Source: Diphasiastrum complanatum
Lineage: Eukaryota; Streptophyta; Lycopodiopsida; Lycopodiales; Lycopodiaceae
DNA length: 64,000 nucleotides
Reading direction: 5' to 3'
Assembly: GCA_029204225.1 (NCBI GenBank)
Contig: CM055103.1
Location: forward strand, 6,756,852-6,820,851
The notes under the pieces were generated by a model. That model worked only from the letters and a program-made list of their open reading frames with translations. It had not been told where the DNA came from and ran no database searches. Made by a program: the position numbers and the translations under genes. Positions 58,566 through 64,000 of the stretch are shown here, piece after piece (the stretch's first letter is position 1; each line of letters starts with the position of its first letter).

Positions 58566-59320
58566 TGTTGGGGGTATTCCCGACGAATTGTAAATAAATA
58601 ATATTAGCCAATAAAATGTGTTGCAAGGGCATGGCATCCTGCACGTATAAGCCCATGGCCCAATGAGCATGCAAGTTAAGTTGTAAATAAAATAATAGAC
58701 TTGGGCCCTTTGTAATTAAAATAAAACTTGAGGCTCAAAGTTAATTTTAAACTTAGAGTTTACTTTTTTAGAGTTGGGTCCAATTTTGGACTCACATGAA
58801 TCTTGTGATTTTCAATGTACTTTTTGTGGACCCTTGGATCAGGTTGGGTCCAAGATGAATGGATAGGATTAATGTGAATATTAGCCAATAGGATTTAGGG
58901 GCAAGGGCCTCCCCCATTTTATAAAAAGACACCATTTGTACTCTATTTCCATGCTTAATGAGAAGGAGGAAACTCTACCACTTTTTGGAGAGAAACATCC
59001 TGATTTGCAATTCACTACTTGCTAATGCTTTTGATTGTATTTTCTATTGCTATGTATTTTCATGTTATTGGTTGTCTTAGTTTATGTTTCTCCATTAGCA
59101 AGCATAAGGAGCATTTGAGCTAACCTCCACCCTCACTCTCTATCTCTCTCTTTCTCTCTTCTCTCCTCTCAATCTCTTCTAGTCTTCCCTTCTCATTCAC
59201 CTACAATCATGATGAAGGTAGTTTAGAGGAGTAGAGTTAGTGGAAGTAGTGTTAGTGGTGGTATTGTTAGATTAAAAGTAGGGAACTAACTAAAAGTAGC
59301 ATCTATGCATAGTTTGTTAT
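58566..59320 (+). repeat. LTR-like repeat F, copy 1
   Basis: Starts TGTTGGGGGTATTCCC and parallels 62027-62872: TGTAAATAAATAA, GGCATCCTG, CCCATGGCCCAATGAGCA, CCAATAGGA...GGGGCAAGGGCC, GAGGAGGAAACTCTAC, GAGCATTTGAGCTAACCTCCA and a CT-rich stretch. The two copies are well diverged. Ends are approximate. Confidence 0.65.
58920..58928 (+). promoter_or_regulatory. TATA box in repeat F copy 1
   Basis: TATAAAAAG, with CCAAT about 35 bp upstream (AGCCAATAGGA), a classic LTR promoter layout. In copy 2 CCAAT is kept but the TATA box has become GATAAAAAG. Confidence 0.55.
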
Positions 59321-59324
59321 ATTA

Positions 59325-60849
59325 AGACCCTCAGATCAGATGGTGGTGGTGAGTATTTTTCAACGGAGTTTATAAATTTTTGCAAGGATCAGGGGATCAA
59401 GAAACAAACCACTACACCCTATTCATCACAACAGAACGAAAAAACAGATCCATTGTGGAGATGGCTAGGGCAATGCTTAAGAGCAAGGGTTTGCCAAATA
59501 CTTTTTGGGCAGAAGCATGCAACACAGCTACTCATATTTTGAATCGGTGTCCTACGAAGTCCGTGGAGGGTAAGACACCTTACGAAGCTTTTACTGGAAA
59601 GAAACCTAATGTTTCTCATTTACGAGTATTTGGTTGTGATGCTTACGCTCATGTACCTGATGAAAAACGAAAGAAGTTGGATGCAAAAGCTATTAAGTGT
59701 ATTTTCCTTGGATATGATGAAAGAGCCAAGGCATACAAGATGTATGACACAGATGCACAAAAGATCGTGATTTCCAGATATGCTACCTTTGATGAGATAG
59801 GTCAAAATGACCAAATAAAATTGACAATTGATCTCTTTGATGATAAAGCTAAAGTGCAAGTGAAGGAAGAAGTTGGTGTCGATATGGAAGAGCCAATGGA
59901 AAAAGACAGGGTCAATAATGAGATTCCTAGGAGAGTGCCTAAGTGGTACTTGTCAGTAACAAGTGATGCTAATAAGGGAGATACTCCCGAATCAAGTGAG
60001 CAGGAAGAGCTTAGAAGATCAAGTAGAAATCGCAAACCTCTTGCAAGATTAGAGATGAATCTTGCCCTGATGGGTTCTGTGCTCAAGGCTCAAGAACCAG
60101 AAACTTTTGATAAAGCAAAGGAGCACAAGGAGTGGCGTGAAAATATGGAAACAGAAATTGAAGCTATATCAAAAAATAGGACATGGAACTTGGTTGAGCT
60201 ACCTGATGGTAAGACACCTATCACTTGCAAATGGATATACAAGATCAAATATGGAGCTGATGGGCAACTCAACAAGTACAAAGCACGGTTGGTTGCGAGA
60301 GGATTTGAGCAGCAGGAAGGTATTGATTTTGAGGAAACCTTCGCACCCGTAGCTAAGATGGTAACTATACATTCTACCATTGCTATTTCTGCTTTCTATG
60401 GTTGGAAGATCCAGCAAATGGACGTTAAATCTGCTTTTCTTAATGGAGTGCTGGATGAAGAGGTGTGCTTAGTACAACTTCAAGGATTTGTTGAGCCAGG
60501 GAGAGAGCATCTCGTTTGTAAGCTCAACAAAGCCATTTATGGATTGAAGATAGCACCACGGGCATGGTACTTTTGCATTGATGAACACTTCAAGCGAAGG
60601 GGAATGGTAAAGAGTGATGTTGATTGTAATCTTTACATTCTAAGGCAAGATTCAGATATAGTGTTCATTGTGTTGTATGTGGATCATTTGATTATTACAG
60701 GAAGTAATGGGAGCTTAATTGATGAAATAAAATCAGATCTTTGCAATGCTTTTGACATGAGTGATCTAGGATTGATGCACTATTGTCTTGGCATTGAAGT
60801 ATGGCAAAAGGAAGACATGGTCTTTCTTACACAAAGCAAATATGCATGA
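59325..60849 (+). pseudogene. element E Copia integrase and reverse transcriptase (YVDH mutant)
   Basis: Begins inside the integrase core (KTLRSDGGGEYFSTEFINF), shifts frame near 59440 by a small deletion at the NGVAERK site, then one frame: KNRSIVEMARAMLKSKGLP, VSHLRVFGCDAYAHVPDEKR, CIFLGYDERAKAYKMYD, the linker, and RT with NRTWNLVELPDGKTPITCKW, QQMDVKSAFLNGVLDEEV and AIYGLKIAPRAWY. The catalytic motif reads LYVDHLIITGSN: the second Asp is His, which abolishes RT activity. LMHYCLGIEVWQKE follows and a TGA ends the frame at 60847-60849. Gag and protease are absent. Confidence 0.88.
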
Positions 60850-61641
60850 GATTTGCTTTATAAGTTCAATATGCAGGATTGTAAGCCTTTGAGTACACCT
60901 ATGGATGTCAACATGAAGCTTATTGCATATGATGAATCTGAGAAAGTGGATGCTTATTTGTATAGACAGCTGGTGGGTAGTTTGATTTATTTGACACACA
61001 CACGACCTGATATTTCTTATGCTATTGGTATTGTTAGTCAATTTATGCAAGATCCTAGTCAAGCACACTGGAAGTCTGCTAAACGTATTCTCAGATACAT
61101 TCGAGGGACATTGAATTTTGCTTTGAAGTATGATCAGTCTAAAGCGCCAATGTTGGTAGGTTATATAGATGCCGATTGGGCAGGTAATATTGATGACAGA
61201 AGATCTACCAATGGTCATACATTCAGTTATAGTACAGCTGCAATTTCATGGAGCAACAAAAAGCAACCTACAGTAGTCTTATCATCGACGGAAGCTGAAT
61301 ATCGAGTACTCAACAATGCTACACAAGAAGCGGTATGGTTACGAAGATTGCTTGTGGATTTAGGTCAACCACAGGTGAATACGACTACTATATCTTGCGA
61401 TAATCAAAGTTGCATTCACCTTGCCAAAAATCCAGTTTTACATGTTCGAACCAAGCACATCAAAATACACTACCATTTTGTTCGAGAGAAAATACTTGAT
61501 GGAGCTATTGATCTTGTTTTTTGTAAATCTGAAGATCAAATGGCAGGTATTTTTACTAAGTCATTAGGTAGATGTAAATTTGAGAGATTTCGTACTCTAT
61601 TAGGAATAAAAGAATGTAATTTTATCATTGAGGGAGAGTGT
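60850..61641 (+). pseudogene. element E RNase H
   Basis: In frame with RT after one TGA. MQDCKPLSTPMDVNMKL, QLVGSLIYLTHTRPDISYA, GYIDADWAGNIDDRRSTNG, SSTEAEYRV, DNQSCIHLA, HVRTKHIKIHYHFVRE and MAGIFTKSLG. Catalytic acidic residues are in place (Asp-Asn-Gln for the usual Asp-Ser-Gln). The stop overlaps the start of the 3' LTR. Confidence 0.88.
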
Positions 61642-62026
61642 TAGAAATCAATGATAAACTTTATTGTTACTGTTTACGAGGTATATTAATGTTGACAGTT
61701 GTGACCAGCTGTCATTAGTCGTAGGCTAGTCTATTGATAGTGCGTGTTCTTCTTCCGGCTTCTTTGGTGATTGCTTATGGTGAATGCTTGATGTTGAATA
61801 TCTGATTCTTGACACTCCCTGATATTTGTCCTTGAACCATTTCATACGGATCTCTTAATGAGTTCCTTTAGTTGGAAATTGGAACTCTTTCTTTTTTCAA
61901 TATGTGACTACTTCAGCATCATATAACTATGGTCTGTCCAACATCATAGGATATAAAGGCACTGTTACTAGATTAATCACCACAAAGTTCAACAGAAACT
62001 TTTCTCCTTCAATCTTAACCTCTACA
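61639..62026 (+). repeat. element E 3' LTR (inferred)
   Basis: Purine tract TTGAGGGAGAG precedes TGTTAGAAATCAATG. The right end is placed at CTCTACA because repeat F starts with TGTTGGGGG immediately after. No 5' partner in the window. Confidence 0.55.
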
Positions 62027-62872
<846 letters not shown>

Positions 62873-63100
62873 CCTCTTCGACAGGCGGAAGGGCTGCTCA
62901 CCAACTGAACTACACACCCTACACTACGTTATTCAATAGACCAACTGGTTTTTGCCTTGTTTGATCCGCCAATCTCAAAAACTTGGTTGTAGGAGTTATA
63001 TGAGCCAGGCCCAGTTCATAAGTTGTTTATTCTATAATAATGTTTACTCTAGAGCCTGGTACATTTGAAATAATACATCATTTTATTTGAATCTCGATTT
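62873..63100. other. no gene; tRNA-like stretch on the minus strand
   Basis: Minus-strand TGTAGTTCAGTTGGTGAGCA (about 62903-62922) looks like a tRNA D-arm/A box, and GGTTAGAAC 25-30 bp on is a poor B box. I cannot fold a complete tRNA, so at most it is a SINE head or relic. Confidence 0.25.
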
Positions 63101-64000
63101 CTGGAGCTCCTTTGTCATCAACCTCGACCCTATTCACATGGACTGCCGGTAATCTCGATTTTCTTTTTCTCTTTTTCACCAACGATTCTTTAAGCTGTTT
63201 TTGATAAAAGACATTGTCTTCAAGTAATTGCTTAAAAATAATAGTTGGTTGCAGCTTTCGGAGATCCTAAACAATATTATAGCTAGTCTGAGGGCCAATA
63301 GGTTTGTCAACTTTTGCTTTAGAAAGAATTTTACTGCTCATAGGTTCCTCAAATGAGACATTTTTCTTTAATTGAGTTAGTTCTTTTGAAAGCAATAACT
63401 CAACCTGCTCAGTTATATCATGGGCAAAGTATTTCTTATCATTCCGATCATATACATGATCATCTTTTATGTCTTCTTGAGTAAGAGATTTATTAGTCCT
63501 TTTTTTGACCGATGAAGATTGTTTATATTTCATTGCCTTCTTTTTCGATTCTGTAGTAGCCGTATTTGGCTTTGTCTATTCTTCTTGGCCTCGCTTCTAG
63601 TAGATACTTTATTAACTTGTAAATCCAAGTCACTAGGCCAAGGAGAATCTTTTGTACATAACTCAATTCTCTGAACCACTTCACCTTTAGACTGGCCTTC
63701 CTTTGTGGCATCAGGCTTAAGATACTTCACCATCAGTTTCTTGACTGGTGGTTTAGGACATTCAGAAATTATATGTCCTTCCCCTTAACAATTCCCACAT
63801 AGTGGCACATAACCAATTTGTTTCTTGGGTTCATGACACTCTGTAGAATAATGGCACTATTTCTACCCCTAGAAATTGTAGGCTTTGTTTGGGATGGTAC
63901 AAATTGAGATGGTACAGTTTTTTGGACTAAAACAAACTTTCTTTGTTGATCGTTGATTAAAACTTGTTCCTAGTTGGTTAGCATTCTTTGGATTTTGAAC
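63101..64000 (-). pseudogene. LTR-retrotransposon gag remnant with CCHC knuckle
   Basis: Reading right to left: a CHYSTECHEPKKQIGYVPLC stretch, then CGNC, a TAA, and GEGHIISECPKPP, that is, a CX2CX4HX4C knuckle with a nonsense codon inside. Next come KYLKPDATKEGQ, a basic segment (SEAKKNRQSQIRLLQNRKRR) and, after a frameshift near 63535, an acidic/basic stretch (DDHVYDRNDKKYFAHD). A proline-rich knuckle tail followed by a long basic spacer suggests a Ty3/Gypsy-type Gag, but no protease or RT is visible, so the lineage is open. It runs off the window. Confidence 0.45.

Noticed and set aside
62890-62935. tRNA gene on the minus strand
   Set aside because: D-arm-like sequence is good, but no acceptor stem pairing and no proper T-arm.

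Overview
This looks like a stretch of a large, repeat-rich plant nuclear genome. The base composition is AT-rich. Copia (Ty1) and Gypsy (Ty3) LTR-retrotransposon genes with plant-type features occur on both strands, there are small tRNA-derived repeats and MITE-like repeats, and intron-split fragments of a plant BEACH-WD40 protein are present. I see no bacterial operon, rRNA gene, CRISPR array or clearly intact host gene. I cannot name the species.

Layout: 0-9.4 kb is mostly anonymous DNA with a 0.3-kb tandem duplication and three copies of a short tRNA-like SINE. 9.46-20.14 kb is a nest. Copia element A (minus strand, about 820-bp LTRs, RT and RNase H missing) carries a second minus-strand Copia element, B, inside its 5' LTR. 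B is flanked by the 5-bp target duplication CAAAG, and the uninterrupted A LTR at 9.46-10.28 kb serves as the empty site. 20.1-29.9 kb is low in features, except for a MITE-like copy at 25.4 kb and the 3' end of a broken BEACH-WD40 gene (26.35-27.47 kb, minus). 29.9-32.5 kb is a badly decayed plus-strand Copia (G). 35.4-39.7 kb holds a second MITE-like copy and scrambled Gypsy pieces (gag, RT, integrase), including a head-to-head RT/integrase junction near 39.25 kb. 39.73-45.67 kb is a near-complete plus-strand Copia element (D), with 450-bp LTRs and target duplication GAAGC, inserted into the coding region of a Gypsy integrase/chromodomain gene. 46-51 kb has a tandem duplication and a further BEACH-protein exon (49.92-50.12 kb, minus). 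51.14-55.80 kb is Copia C, a plus-strand relative of B. 56.0-57.5 kb is the 5' end of another minus-strand Copia (H), whose LTR carries three evenly spaced heat-shock-element-like motifs. 58.6-62.9 kb has a pair of LTR-like repeats (F) around a Copia pol fragment (E). The right end holds a minus-strand CCHC gag remnant.

How it fits together: essentially all coding sequence is retrotransposon-derived and broken by stops, frameshifts or deletions. D and C keep the most complete RT/RNase H reading frames. The two BEACH fragments lie on the same strand in gene order (upstream part at 50 kb, C-terminus at 26 kb). They could therefore be remains of one gene with a very long, transposon-filled intron. 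The C-terminal part carries an internal coding deletion and a frameshift and does not look functional. The most unusual points are the non-canonical LTR ends of B/C (not TG...CA), the repeated GGCGCCC palindromes in the leader of D, and the regularly spaced TTCnnGAA motifs in the H LTR.
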